Notes: generated by a model not told the origin, from the letters alone. A stretch of DNA of 64,000 bases from Chloroflexota bacterium (GCA_029553955.1 JAKPJZ010000250.1:207599-271598), one strand, 5' to 3'; counted from the first letter of the stretch, positions 8,234-17,284 are shown. Numbers and translations are program-made.

Positions 8234-9547
8234 CTAGACGCCGAAGAGCTTGGCGACGAGCCAGATCACGATGCCGGGGAAGATGGCATCGGGGCAGGTG
8301 AAGCCCAGGTTGACCGCGCCCATGGCGGCGAGGTCACCGAACACGCCGAATTTGTAGGCAAAGCTGATGATGAACCAGCCCAGGAAGCACCACAGGAAGC
8401 CGCCGGCCCAGGCGCCGCGCCGGCCGCCGGTGGCATTGCCAAAGATGGCGCCGGTGCCGCTGGCAAAGAAGGCCGCGATCATGCTGGGCAGGGGCACCGG
8501 CCAGCGCATCAGCGCCAGGAGCGCCATGGCCAGCACCTGCGCGATGGTGCCCGAGATCAGGCCGATGATGAGCGAGTTGGGGGCGAAGGGATAGATCACC
8601 GGGCAGTCGAGGGCGGGCTTGGCACCCGGGATGAGATTTTCGGCGATGCCCTTGAAGGCGGGGACGATCTCGGCGATCAGCATGCGCACGCCCTGGAGCA
8701 GCACCAGCACGCCGGCGGTGAAGCCCAACGCCTGCAGGATGGAGAAGACCAGCCACTGCTGGCCGCCGCTGATGTCGGCCTCGAAGGCAGGCACGCCCTT
8801 CTGGATCACGGCTAGGACGGCCCCGATCAGGGTCACGAGCAGCATGACCAACGAGATGGAGATGGCCATGTCGCGGAAAAAGTTGAGGCCCTCGGGCACC
8901 TTCATGTCTTCGGCCGATTCCTTGGGGTTGCCGATGAGCTTGCCGATCCAGCCGCCGATCACGGCGAGGCTCGTCTGGCCGTGTCCGAAGGCGATGGCAT
9001 CGCTGCCCGTGATCTTGGTCATGAACGGCTGGGCGAGCGCCGGGGCAAAGGTCATGTAGGCGCCGTCGACGATCGAGGCCAGGATAACGACCAAGGGTAG
9101 CGGCAGGCCGAAGGAGTAGAAGAGGATCGCAAAGGCGCCGGCGTGGATCCAGATCATGTGGCCGGTCAGGTAGATGTAGCGGAACTTGGTGAAGCGAGCG
9201 AGCAGGATGTGGACGATGTAGCCGAAGAGCATCGTCCAGCCGATGGCGGCGCCGACCTCGCCGGCTTTGGCCTGGACGGCGCCGACCACGCCCTCGTCAA
9301 AGGTCACAAAAGTCTGGAAGCCGGCGGCCGGTATGCCGGCTTCGAACATCGCCTGGATGGGGATCAGGGCGTTGATGAGCGCCCCAATGCCGACGCTCAT
9401 GATGAGCAGGCCGAGGATCGTCTTGAGGGTGCCGCTCAGCACCTCGCCGGCCGGCTTGCGCTGCATCAGGAGGCCGATGAGCGCGATGAGGCCCAGCACG
9501 ACGGCTGGGATCTGGACTAACTGGATGATGAAGGCAAAGACTGCCAT
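8234..9547 (-). CDS. PTS sugar permease EIIC (ascorbate/galactitol superfamily, UlaA-like)
   Basis: 437-residue polytopic membrane permease. Many hydrophobic segments are interrupted by conserved loops, such as ITGSDAIAFGHGQTSLAVIG and the C-terminal ATGGRRGAW...GFTCPDAIFPG stretch typical of UlaA/SgaT transporters. It moves and phosphorylates a sugar with EIIB and EIIA, encoded just upstream. ATG 9547 is chosen over the upstream frame extension because GAAGGGGG precedes it and the preceding residues come from spacer DNA. The substrate is not fixed by sequence; nagA, agaS and kbaZ nearby suggest an amino sugar or ketose rather than ascorbate. Confidence 0.88.
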   Translation of the reverse strand: MAVFAFIIQLVQIPAVVLGLIALIGLLMQRKPAGEVLSGTLKTILGLLIMSVGIGALINALIPIQAMFEAGIPAAGFQTFVTFDEGVVGAVQAKAGEVGAAIGWTMLFGYIVHILLARFTKFRYIYLTGHMIWIHAGAFAILFYSFGLPLPLVVILASIVDGAYMTFAPALAQPFMTKITGSDAIAFGHGQTSLAVIGGWIGKLIGNPKESAEDMKVPEGLNFFRDMAISISLVMLLVTLIGAVLAVIQKGVPAFEADISGGQQWLVFSILQALGFTAGVLVLLQGVRMLIAEIVPAFKGIAENLIPGAKPALDCPVIYPFAPNSLIIGLISGTIAQVLAMALLALMRWPVPLPSMIAAFFASGTGAIFGNATGGRRGAWAGGFLWCFLGWFIISFAYKFGVFGDLAAMGAVNLGFTCPDAIFPGIVIWLVAKLFGV

Positions 9548-9670
9548 GGCATAGCCCCCTTCTCTGGGAATTGGCCCACAGGGCGCGGTACACAATCCGA
9601 CGTCAGACGCGAATCCGTAGCCGAACCGACAGGGGTTGCCGATCTTTCCGGGCGATCACCTCCTTTGTAG

Positions 9671-9747
9671 TGGGGTTTTGGCGGGTTGGTTGGCCCTGCG
9701 GGCACCCCTGGCGCGCCCGCAGGGCCAACCAACCCGCCAAAACCCCA
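9671..9747. repeat. 33-bp-stem palindrome (G4T4 family copy 2)
   Basis: Arms 9671-9703 and 9715-9747 pair perfectly around an 11-base remnant of the family core (ACCCCTGGCGC), as if one half of the central GGCGCGCC region had been deleted. It lies inside the 287-base gap between the EIIB and EIIC genes. Right-flank sequence (GGCTCAGAGCCGGGC...GCCCGGCTATC) matches the copy at 49,734. Confidence 0.92.
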
Positions 9748-9834
9748 CCTGGCTCAGAGCCGGGCAGCAGCAACGCTCATAGCCCGGCTATCGCCAGGAT
9801 GCTGAGGGCGACAGGTTTCCTCTCCGGCAGGCTG

Positions 9835-10128
9835 CTAGGCGCTGCCTGCCGCACCCTGCAGCTCGCGGATGGCGGCGACGACCTTGGTCCTGATTTCAGC
9901 CTTGTCGACCAGGTTACGGATCAGCACCACGCGCGCGGTCGTGCTCCTGAGGTGCATTTCCATGTCCATGGCGGCGACGATAATATCGGCCTGCTGCCCC
10001 TTGAACGTGCCCAGGTCCCAGGGGATGACCTCAGCCTTGATGCCTTCGGCTTTGAGGATGTCGTCGATAAAGAGCTTGAGCATCATGCTGGTGCCGAACC
10101 CCATGCCGCACAGCGTGGCGATGCGCAT
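9835..10128 (-). CDS. PTS EIIB component (lactose/ascorbate type)
   Basis: 97-residue EIIB with the phosphorylation loop at the N-terminus (ATLCGMGFGTSMM, active-site Cys7). It passes phosphate from EIIA to the incoming sugar at EIIC. AAGGAG precedes the start. It lies 47 bases after the EIIA gene. No EI or HPr gene is in the window. Confidence 0.9.
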   Translation of the reverse strand: MRIATLCGMGFGTSMMLKLFIDDILKAEGIKAEVIPWDLGTFKGQQADIIVAAMDMEMHLRSTTARVVLIRNLVDKAEIRTKVVAAIRELQGAAGSA

Positions 10129-10175
10129 TCTCGTCTCCTTTGGACCCCTATAGGATACAACACTCTGACAGGCCG

Positions 10176-10634
10176 CTAGATGCCGGATTCTTGCGGTCGC
10201 ACGGCGAGGAGTAGGTCGCGGTCGTTCTCTGCGGCTCGGATGCGCTGCAGCGCGGCCTCGTCGCCCAGGAGCCTGGCCAGCTCCTGCAGCGCGGCGACGT
10301 GCGCGTGCTTATCGACGGCACCCAGGGCCACGACGAGGTCGACGGGGTCATTCTCGCGATGGCCAAAGGGCACCGGTGTCGCCAGGGTGACGAGCGCCAG
10401 GCAGGGCTGGCGCACCCCATCTTCCCGGCGGGCGTGAAGCAGGACAATGCCCGGTGCGATGACGGCGTAGGGGCCCATCTCGCGGAGCACATCCATCATG
10501 GCGTCAACGTAGCGGGGCTCAGCGCTGCCGGCCGCCACCAAGAGGTTCCCGGCAGCCCTGGAAGCCTCCTCCCACGAAGCGACGCGGATTTGGGCGCGCA
10601 CGGTCTCTGCAGTCAACATGGTCGACAGTTGCAC
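10176..10634 (-). CDS. PTS EIIA component (mannitol/ascorbate type)
   Basis: 152-residue EIIA domain of the PTS_EIIA_2 family. The phosphorylated histidine is H67 in GIVLLHARRED, and the second conserved region is PFGHRENDPVDLVVALGAVD. It is the first gene of the PTS unit, starting at a GTG with AGAGGG upstream, behind a strong promoter at 10,694-10,722. Confidence 0.88.
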   Translation of the reverse strand: MQLSTMLTAETVRAQIRVASWEEASRAAGNLLVAAGSAEPRYVDAMMDVLREMGPYAVIAPGIVLLHARREDGVRQPCLALVTLATPVPFGHRENDPVDLVVALGAVDKHAHVAALQELARLLGDEAALQRIRAAENDRDLLLAVRPQESGI

Positions 10635-10693
10635 GGCTTCCCTCTGATCCAGGCCTGATGGTGCATCCTGTACAATGCGGTTGATCTTCTTTC

Positions 10694-10733
10694 AGTCTAG
10701 CGTCCTTTTGTGACTTTGTCAATGATTCGCACA
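10694..10733 (-). promoter_or_regulatory. PTS operon promoter with shared operator motif
   Basis: On the minus strand: TTGACA (10,717-10,722), 17-base spacer, TAGACT (10,694-10,699). The -35 box is embedded in TGTGCGAATCATTGACAAAG. Almost the same sequence covers the -35 of the DeoR-regulator gene at 14,056-14,073, implying one regulator for both transcripts. Confidence 0.75.
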
Positions 10734-10751
10734 GGACCGCACATCACCCAC

Positions 10752-11990
10752 TCACGGCGAGGCTTGCAGCAGGCGCTGTGCATCGAAAAGGTGAAAGTGA
10801 GTGACATAGCGCTCCATGGCGCGGGCGATGCGGTCGACGACGGCCTGGTGCGGGTCGGCCATGGCGGTCGCCAGATTCTCGTACAGCCGCTGCCTGGCCT
10901 CGAGCACGCGCGGGTCGGTCCAGGCGTAGCGGGCGCCGGTCTGCACCAGCCAGGTGCGGCGCGCCGGCGACAGCTCGGCAAAGGCGACGTCCTTCTCCTC
11001 GGGTCTCAGCCACTTCTGCCAGCGGTTCGACTCGACCACCGCCGCCTGCAACGCCTCCATGATGCCCGAGCGCGCTCGCCCGCTGCGGCCACGCAACATG
11101 TCGGACTCACGTGCGGCGAGCTCGGCCAGTGCCAGGAGCTCTTCGCCGGTGAACTCGGGCCCCACGTTGGCGCCACCCATGCCGCTGGCGGGGTAGGCCT
11201 CGGGGTTGGCCACCCAGTCGGTATAGTGCCCTTTGACGAGCGAGCCCAGGGGGGCCACGATGCCGTAGAGGCGGCCGGCGATCGCGGGGTCGAAGACCGG
11301 GTTGCCCAGGTCGGTGCCCACTTTGCCGACGATGAAGCAAGGCCAGGTATCGCCCAGGCCCGCCGCATCCAGGCGCACTCGCAACCCGCGCACAAAGGCA
11401 CAAAAAGTATCGAAATCTACCAGGCCGCCGTGCACTTCCTCGGTGCCCACCTCGTAGGAGACGGGGGGCAGCCGCCGGTGCTGCCGTTCGGCCTCGCAGT
11501 GGGCCACCAGCTCGACGGTGCGCTCGAGCACAGCTTCGATGGCGAGCGGCCGGCCGGGTGCGAGCTCGCGGTCGACGGTCGGGTCGAGGTGCAGGAGCTG
11601 GTAGCCGGCCTCGAGGCAGGCGGTCAGCGAGGCCTTGAGCTCGGCCATTGTCTCGGCCAGCGAGAGGTGGGCGGCGGCATGGCTGTCTTTGAGCCAGGGA
11701 CCGCCGTGATCGAGGCAGGGGTAGAGGGCGCTGCGGCAGCCGTACTTGCGCCGGTAGCCCTCCATCTCGCGTACAAAGGTCGCGGGCGTCCAGCCGGTGT
11801 AGCCGCCGTCGCGGTCGACCTGGTTGAGGGTGGCTGCGAAGAGCATGGGGGCGTTGTTGGCTGCCGCGACCTGGACCGCCGCTTCGAGCACCGCCGCCGA
11901 GTTGGGGCAGGTCGCGAGGAGCGTGAGCTACGCCTGGCCGTTCTCGCGCAGTTCGATGATGCGGGCAATCGTCTCCTGCAGGGTACGCAT
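10752..11990 (-). CDS. Class II tagatose-bisphosphate aldolase Z-subunit-like protein (KbaZ/GatZ), with in-frame TAG
   Basis: From ATG 11,990 the frame runs 20 codons, meets TAG at 11,928-11,930, and then continues with full homology ([20 protein letters not shown]... to the end) in the same frame. Together they make a TIM-barrel protein of about 411 residues with KbaZ/GatZ-type motifs ([41 protein letters not shown]). KbaZ/GatZ proteins support the KbaY/GatY aldolase; a kinase role has also been proposed for AgaZ relatives. No Y subunit is in the window. The stop removes the first strand unless it is read through, or translation restarts at GTG 11,891. Treat as a possible recent pseudogene. 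Confidence 0.78.
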
Positions 11991-12131
11991 GTGCTTCACC
12001 TCGCGCGGGGACCGGCGGGCCGACCCCGCGTAGATCGGGCTTCCCTAGACGGCTGCGGCAACAATCATTCCACGGGGCGAGGATAAGGAACGACGCCCAC
12101 AAGGGGCTAGGCTGCGACTTTTCGGACAGGC

Positions 12132-13178
12132 TTACAGGTAGACGACGCTGCTCAGGTTGCGCGGCGCGTCGGGATTGAGCCCTTTCGCCATGGCACGGTG
12201 GTAGGCCAGGAGCTGCAGTGTGGGCAGGTAGAGCGGCCCGCGCAGGTCGTTGGGCAGGCCCGACTCGAGGTAGACCGTATAGTCGGCGGGCAGCGGTGCG
12301 GCGCCTCTGTCCTCGGCGAGCACAAGGGTCTGCGCGCCCATCTCCCTCACCTCGGCCAGCACGGCCGCCTCCTGCTCGCGCGCGTTCTGGCTGAGGAGCC
12401 CCACGACGAGCATGTCGGGCGCGACGACCGATTTCGGCCCGTGGCGGAACTCGAGCAAGTGAAAGGCCTCGGAGGCGGAGAGGCTCATTTCTTTCATCTT
12501 GAGCATGGCCTCGCAGGCCAGGCCGTAGCGCACGCCCGAGCCGAGGAAGGCGAAGCGCTGGATGCCCTGGTCGCGGCCGAGCTGTTCGGCCAGCGGCCCG
12601 TAGGTGGCGACCTGCCGCGCGGCCAGGGCGGGGAGGGCCTCGATATCGCGCAGCGCTGCATCCCGGCCGGCGGCCAGGAGCGCCGCGTAGAGGGTGAGCA
12701 GCAGCATGCTGGAGAACGAGCGCGTCTGCGCGACGCTCTGCTCCTCCGCGCCCCGCGCCACGAGGGCGTGCCTCGCAGCGGCAACGAGGGGCCGCCCGGC
12801 ATAGCAGCTCACCGCGAGCACGTCATCGCCCGCCCGCCGGCGATATACCTCCACGGCGCGCAAGGTCTCGGTCGTTTCTGCAGAGCGCGAGACCGCGACC
12901 AGGAGCGAGGGCGACCTGGGGAGCGCCAGTTCGGGGTAGAGCCAGAGCTCGGAGGCAGGGAAGGCCCGCGCCGGCGTGCCGGTCACAGCCTGCCACGTGG
13001 CAGCCGCCGTCACAGACAGATAGTAGGTCGAGCCACAACCGGTGAAGGCCACCTCGGCGCGCGGCCTGGCCAGCCATGGACGCAAGGCCGCGCCCTCGGT
13101 TGCCGCCGCGGCCAGCGTAGCCGCCCAGGCTTCGTCCTGACCGACGATCTCGCGATAGGTGTAGCTTCCCGGCCTCAT
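12132..13178 (-). CDS. AgaS-like SIS-domain sugar-phosphate isomerase/deaminase
   Basis: 348 residues with two SIS domains, like the isomerase half of GlmS. The first has FTGCGSTYYLSVTAA and AVSRSAETTETL; the second has FLGSGVRYGLACEAMLKMKE and SASEAFHLLEFRHGP. AgaS acts on galactosamine-6-phosphate to give tagatose-6-phosphate; other relatives deglycate fructosamines. The neighbours (DeoR regulator, KbaZ-like, NagA, PTS) favour the amino-sugar role. The start has GGGAG upstream. The gene lies 44 bases after the regulator gene. Confidence 0.82.
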   Translation of the reverse strand: MRPGSYTYREIVGQDEAWAATLAAAATEGAALRPWLARPRAEVAFTGCGSTYYLSVTAAATWQAVTGTPARAFPASELWLYPELALPRSPSLLVAVSRSAETTETLRAVEVYRRRAGDDVLAVSCYAGRPLVAAARHALVARGAEEQSVAQTRSFSSMLLLTLYAALLAAGRDAALRDIEALPALAARQVATYGPLAEQLGRDQGIQRFAFLGSGVRYGLACEAMLKMKEMSLSASEAFHLLEFRHGPKSVVAPDMLVVGLLSQNAREQEAAVLAEVREMGAQTLVLAEDRGAAPLPADYTVYLESGLPNDLRGPLYLPTLQLLAYHRAMAKGLNPDAPRNLSSVVYL

Positions 13179-13222
13179 CTCGATGCTCCCTTTGACTGTC
13201 TCTTTGGCAGCGCAGGGAATCT

Positions 13223-13987
13223 TTAGACCAGGACGACCTGGATCCCTGCGCTGCGCAACTCGGCTACAATGTCGGCGGGAGCCTCGCTGTCGGTCACAAC
13301 TATCGTCGCCGCAGTCACTGGCGCTGTTCGGCTCGCCGCGATGTGCCCGAACTTGGTATGATCGGCGACGATGATCACAGTGTCGCTGATGCTCAGGATG
13401 GCCCGGTCGGTCATCAACTCTTGCAGGTGCTCGCTGCTCAGGCCGTGTTGGACGTCGATGCCGGCGATGCCCATAATGACTTTGCTGACCTTGATATCGC
13501 GCAGAGCGGCCTCGGCCAGGTGCCCGATGAGCGAGAGCTCGCTATGCCGCAGGAAGCCACCGACGACGGCGACGGTGATCGAGGGGGCGCAGGCCAGGGC
13601 CTCGGCCACTGTGAGGGCATTGGTGACGACCGTCAGGCTGGTACGGCCCACCAACGCTTCGGCCACCGCCAGCGCCGTCGTGCCCGAGCCGATAAAGATC
13701 GCCTCGCCTTCGCGCACCATCGCGGCCACAGCGAGCGCGATGCGCCGCTTGACCCCCGCCTGCTGCCGCACACGCTCCAATACCGGCGGCTCGGCGTGGG
13801 CCGGCCGTTCGCAACGCAGCGCCCCGCCATGGATGCGCCGTAGCAGTTGCTGCGCGTCGAGGTCATCCAGGTCGCGGCGGATGGTCATTTCGGCGACGCC
13901 AAAACGCTGCGCGAGGTCGGCGACGGTGGCGCGCCCGCCGGCGTCGATGAGGCGCACAATCTCGCGACGGCGCTCTTCTCTCAACAT
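13223..13987 (-). CDS. DeoR-family transcriptional regulator of the sugar cluster
   Basis: 254 residues. The N-terminal winged helix-turn-helix (RREIVRLIDAGGRATVADLA, then FGVAEMTIRRDLDDL) is followed by a DeoRC sensor domain (IGSGTTALAVAEAL, TNALTVAEAL, a VVGGFLR strand and GIAGIDVQHGLS). Such regulators respond to sugar phosphates. It heads the agaS-kbaZ transcript, and its own promoter shares the motif TGCGAATCRTTGACAAAGT with the PTS promoter, consistent with autoregulation and control of both units. Confidence 0.88.
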   Translation of the reverse strand: MLREERRREIVRLIDAGGRATVADLAQRFGVAEMTIRRDLDDLDAQQLLRRIHGGALRCERPAHAEPPVLERVRQQAGVKRRIALAVAAMVREGEAIFIGSGTTALAVAEALVGRTSLTVVTNALTVAEALACAPSITVAVVGGFLRHSELSLIGHLAEAALRDIKVSKVIMGIAGIDVQHGLSSEHLQELMTDRAILSISDTVIIVADHTKFGHIAASRTAPVTAATIVVTDSEAPADIVAELRSAGIQVVLV

Positions 13988-14032
13988 TGGCCCTGCCCCA
14001 AGGTACGATTGCGTAGGTGTGCGTTCTGTTCT

Positions 14033-14073
14033 ATCTTAGCATATTCATGTCACTTTGTCAACGATTCGCACAC
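14033..14073 (-). promoter_or_regulatory. Promoter/operator of the DeoR regulator gene
   Basis: Minus-strand TTGACA (14,056-14,061), 17-base spacer, TAAGAT (14,033-14,038), with GTGTGCGAATCG abutting the -35. The shared block with the PTS promoter is the candidate operator. Confidence 0.72.
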
Positions 14074-14089
14074 GTACGCACATCGCCTC

Positions 14090-14252
14090 TAGTACGGCAA
14101 CCGTGCTTGTGTGGCAAGGCACGCGATCCGGGCGCACGACGGTATGTGCCCGCGCAGGTATGCCTGCGCCCAAGGGGCGGATGCGGAGCGTGTCAGCCGG
14201 CAGCTACCCGGAAGGTCAGCAGTGGCAGCGCCAAATACGGTTGTAGTACTAG
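14090..14252. repeat. Foldback spacer between two minus-strand transcripts
   Basis: Ends CTAGTACGGCAACCGT (14,090) and ACGGTTGTAGTACTAG (to 14,252) pair with two mismatches. The interior has smaller inverted repeats. Apart from this, the 260 bases upstream of the regulator gene hold no gene I can support. Confidence 0.65.
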
Positions 14253-16900
14253 CGGCGCGCCAGACGCATGCCGTTCAGCGTGACGATGAGTGACGTGCCG
14301 ACGTCGGCAAAGACGGCGCTCCACAGAGTGGCGATGCCGAGCACGGCCAGAGCCACGAAGGCGAACTTGACGGCGAGCGAGAAGCCGATGTTTTGGCGGA
14401 TAACGGCCAGGGTGCGCCGGCTGAGCTGCAGGGTGCGGGGCACCTTGGCGAGGTCGTCGCCCATGAGGGCGATGTCGGCGGTCTCGAGCGCGGCGTCGGA
14501 GCCAGCGGCGCCCATGGCGATGCCGACGGTGGCGCGCGCCAGCGCCGGCGCGTCGTTGACCCCGTCGCCCACCATGGCCACCGAGCCGTACTTGGCCAGC
14601 AGGCCGGCGATGGCGCCGACCTTGTCCTCGGGCAGCAGGTTGGCGCGCACCTCGTCGATGCCGAGCTCGCGGGCGATGGCGGCCGCGGTGGCGGGGTTGT
14701 CGCCGGTGAGCATGACCGTGTGCCGGATGCCGGCCTGGCGCAGGCTGGCGACCGCCTCGCGGGCCTCGGGCCGCGCCCGGTCGGCCACGGCGATGATGCC
14801 CCGTAGGGGCGAGGTCTCCTCGCCCCCGTTGGGTGGGGGCTCCTCGCCGCCACGGTGATGGGGCGAGGAAACCTCGCCCCTACGGTCGCCGGGTTCGCAG
14901 CGGCCGAGGACGAAGACGGTCTTGCCCTCGCGCTCCAGGTCGAGCAGGCGCGCCTCGACCTGCGGCGGGATGGTGAGGCACTCGGCCAAGAGCGAGCGGT
15001 TGCCGATGGTGAAGGTCGTTCCCTGCGCCACGCCGCGCGCCCCACGGCCGGGCAGCGCCTGGAAATCGGCGGCCGGCGGCGGGTAGATGCCGCGATGGCG
15101 TGCCTCGCGTACCACGGCCTGGGCCAGCGGGTGCTCCGAGTTGCGCTCGAGCGCGGCGGCCAGTGTGAGCACCTCGGCTTCGCTCGCTGTGCCCAGGGGG
15201 AGGATGTCGGTCACCACTGGCTGGCCCACGGTGAGCGTGCGTGTCTTGTCGAAGGCGATGGCCTGTACCTCACCCAGCGTCTCGATGTAGGCGCCGCCTT
15301 TGACGAGCACGCCCTCATGGGCGGCGCGGCCCAAGGCCGAGACGATGGCGACCGGCGTGGAGATGACCAGCGCGCAGGGGCAGGCGATGACCAAGAGCGT
15401 CAGCGCGCGCAGGATCCACACGTTGGCGGGCGCGCCGGTCAAGAGCGGCGGGATGATGGCGATGGCGACGGCGATGGCGATGACCACCGGCGTGTAGATG
15501 CGCGCAAAGCGGTCGACAAAGCGCTGCGAGGGCGCCCGTTGTGCCTGGGCCTGCTCGACCAGGCGCACGATGCGCGCCAGGGCGCTGTCGGAGACCGGCT
15601 GGGTGACGTGCACGGTGAGCGCACCGTGGCCGCTCACGGTGCCGGCATAGACGCGGTCGCCCTGCGCCTTGTCGACCGGGACGGCCTCGCCGGTGATGGG
15701 CGATTCGTCGACGGCCGAGGTGCCTGCGGCGACCTCGCCGTCGGCCGGGATGCGCTCGCCGGGCCGCACGCGCACCAGGTCGCCCACGTGGAGCGCCTCC
15801 ACGCGCACGCGCTCCTCGTGGTCGCCATGGATGAGGGTGGCCTCCTGCGGCGTGAGCTCGATCAACGCGTGCACGGCATCGCGGGCGCGGTCGAGGGTGT
15901 AGGCCTCGAGCGTGTTGCCCAGCGAGAAGAGGAAAATGACGACGGCGGCCTCGCTCCACTCGCCGATGGCGGCGGCGCCAATGACGGCGATGGTCATCAG
16001 CAGGTTCATGTCGATGACGAAGGTGCTGCGCAGGCTGGCCACGGCGCTGCGTGCCACGTCGTAGCCGCCGACGACGATAGCCAGGCCGTAGAAGACGATG
16101 CCTACCCAGGGCGCCAGGGGCGCGGCCGAGAGGATGGCGCCCAGGGCCGTGAGGGCGCCTGCGGCGATGGTGCGCCGGCCGCGGCGCTGCCGGAAGAGGA
16201 AGGCCCAAAAGTCACGCCGGGGCGGCTGCCGCACCACCTCGCCCGCCTCCAGGCGCGCCGTGTAGCCCGCGCGCGAGACGGCGCTCGTGATCTGGGCCAC
16301 CACCTCGTCGCCGCCGGTCGCCTGGACGTCGATGGTGGCGGCGCCAAAGTTGATGCTGGCGCCGGCCACGCCGGGCAGGCCGGCGACGAGGCTTTCGAGC
16401 CCCTTGGCGCACTCGGCGCAATCGAGTCCCTCGAGGCGGAAGCGCAGCGCGGCGGGCGCACGCTCGGCCACGTCGTAGCCCAGGGCGCGGATCAGGGCGA
16501 CGATCTCGTCGCGGCCGACGCGCTCAGCATCGTAGGCCAGCTCGACCTGGCCCAGGGCGAACTCGACGCGCGCCGACTGCACGCCCGGCATGTTGGCGAG
16601 CGACGCCTCCACGCCGCGCGCGCACTCGGGGCAGTCCATCTCGGTGACGTTCAGGCGCTCGTGGCGATAGCGGCGGCTCACGGCCTCGCCGGCGCTGTCG
16701 ACCGCGTTCGCCATGTCTTCTGCCGAGATGATTGCGGGGTCGTAGCCGACGATGAGCTTGTCGCGCTCGTGCGAGAACTGCACCGATTGCACCCCAGCGC
16801 GCTGCTCGAGCGCGCTCGATAGGTGGCTGATGCATTGCTCGCAGCCCGCAGCATTGGGCAGCGCGCGGGCGATGTCATAGATACCGGTGGCGGTAGGCAA
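14249..16900 (-). CDS. P1B-2-type Zn/Cd/Pb-exporting ATPase (ZntA/CadA-like)
   Basis: 883 residues. Three N-terminal heavy-metal-binding domains carry CxxC motifs (GCEQCI, MDCPECA, LDCAECA). Then come the transmembrane part with IACPCALVIST (CPC), the actuator region, the phosphorylation site and the hinge MVGDGVNDAPALA. NIGFSLAVK and FADVG near the C-terminus fit the N-x7-K and DxG signature of the Zn/Cd/Pb class. Two oddities: the phosphorylation motif reads D551-K-T-R-T-L-T, with Arg instead of the near-invariant Gly; and about 28 residues near 672-700 come from a palindromic repeat in frame (14,801-14,885). The start lies 9 bases after the arsR-type gene. Confidence 0.9.
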   Translation of the reverse strand: MPTATGIYDIARALPNAAGCEQCISHLSSALEQRAGVQSVQFSHERDKLIVGYDPAIISAEDMANAVDSAGEAVSRRYRHERLNVTEMDCPECARGVEASLANMPGVQSARVEFALGQVELAYDAERVGRDEIVALIRALGYDVAERAPAALRFRLEGLDCAECAKGLESLVAGLPGVAGASINFGAATIDVQATGGDEVVAQITSAVSRAGYTARLEAGEVVRQPPRRDFWAFLFRQRRGRRTIAAGALTALGAILSAAPLAPWVGIVFYGLAIVVGGYDVARSAVASLRSTFVIDMNLLMTIAVIGAAAIGEWSEAAVVIFLFSLGNTLEAYTLDRARDAVHALIELTPQEATLIHGDHEERVRVEALHVGDLVRVRPGERIPADGEVAAGTSAVDESPITGEAVPVDKAQGDRVYAGTVSGHGALTVHVTQPVSDSALARIVRLVEQAQAQRAPSQRFVDRFARIYTPVVIAIAVAIAIIPPLLTGAPANVWILRALTLLVIACPCALVISTPVAIVSALGRAAHEGVLVKGGAYIETLGEVQAIAFDKTRTLTVGQPVVTDILPLGTASEAEVLTLAAALERNSEHPLAQAVVREARHRGIYPPPAADFQALPGRGARGVAQGTTFTIGNRSLLAECLTIPPQVEARLLDLEREGKTVFVLGRCEPGDRRGEVSSPHHRGGEEPPPNGGEETSPLRGIIAVADRARPEAREAVASLRQAGIRHTVMLTGDNPATAAAIARELGIDEVRANLLPEDKVGAIAGLLAKYGSVAMVGDGVNDAPALARATVGIAMGAAGSDAALETADIALMGDDLAKVPRTLQLSRRTLAVIRQNIGFSLAVKFAFVALAVLGIATLWSAVFADVGTSLIVTLNGMRLARR
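14801..14885. repeat. Palindromic repeat inserted in frame in the metal ATPase gene
   Basis: Arms 14,801-14,826 and 14,860-14,885 pair over 26 bp with one mismatch (CCGTAGGGGCGAGG.../...CCTCGCCCCTACGG). The element encodes a Gly/Pro/Glu-rich insert (RRGEVSSP, then EEPPPNGGEE) between GKTVFVLG and IIAVADRARPEA in the ATP-binding region. Confidence 0.88.
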
Positions 16901-16909
16901 ATCGGCACC

Positions 16910-17266
16910 TCACTCGTGCGTGACGTGCTCCATGCCGCTCGTAAAGAGGCCGAGGATGTGGTCATCGTCGAGCGCATAGTAGACCATGCGTCCGCGCTTG
17001 GCGCGTCGCACCAGGCGAAGGGAACGCAGCAAGCGCAACTGGTGCGAGATGGCCGACTGGCTCATGCCCAGGCTGGCGGCCAGGTCGCAGACGCAGAGCT
17101 CGGCCTGGCTGAGCGCCGAGATGATGCGCACGCGGGTGGGGTCGCCGAGGGCCTGGAAGAGCTCGGCGAGGCGCGTGGCGGTCAGGCCGTCGACGATGTG
17201 CGGCGCGACGGCGCGCACCCGCTCCTCGTCGATGTAGGTCACCTCGCAGCGGTCCTCGCGCATCAT
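16910..17266 (-). CDS. ArsR/SmtB-family metal-sensing repressor
   Basis: 118-residue winged-helix repressor. The helix alpha-3 metal motif ELCVCDLA carries two Cys, the recognition helix is SQSAISHQLRLLRSL, and the last helix has a DDDH...HVTHE pattern like the alpha-5 Zn site of SmtB/CzrA. It would release DNA on binding Zn or Cd and so de-repress the ATPase gene 9 bases downstream. Its promoter overlaps an operator-like palindrome (17,285-17,306). Confidence 0.92.
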   Translation of the reverse strand: MMREDRCEVTYIDEERVRAVAPHIVDGLTATRLAELFQALGDPTRVRIISALSQAELCVCDLAASLGMSQSAISHQLRLLRSLRLVRRAKRGRMVYYALDDDHILGLFTSGMEHVTHE

Positions 17267-17284
17267 CCTGTGCCTCTTTCTGAA

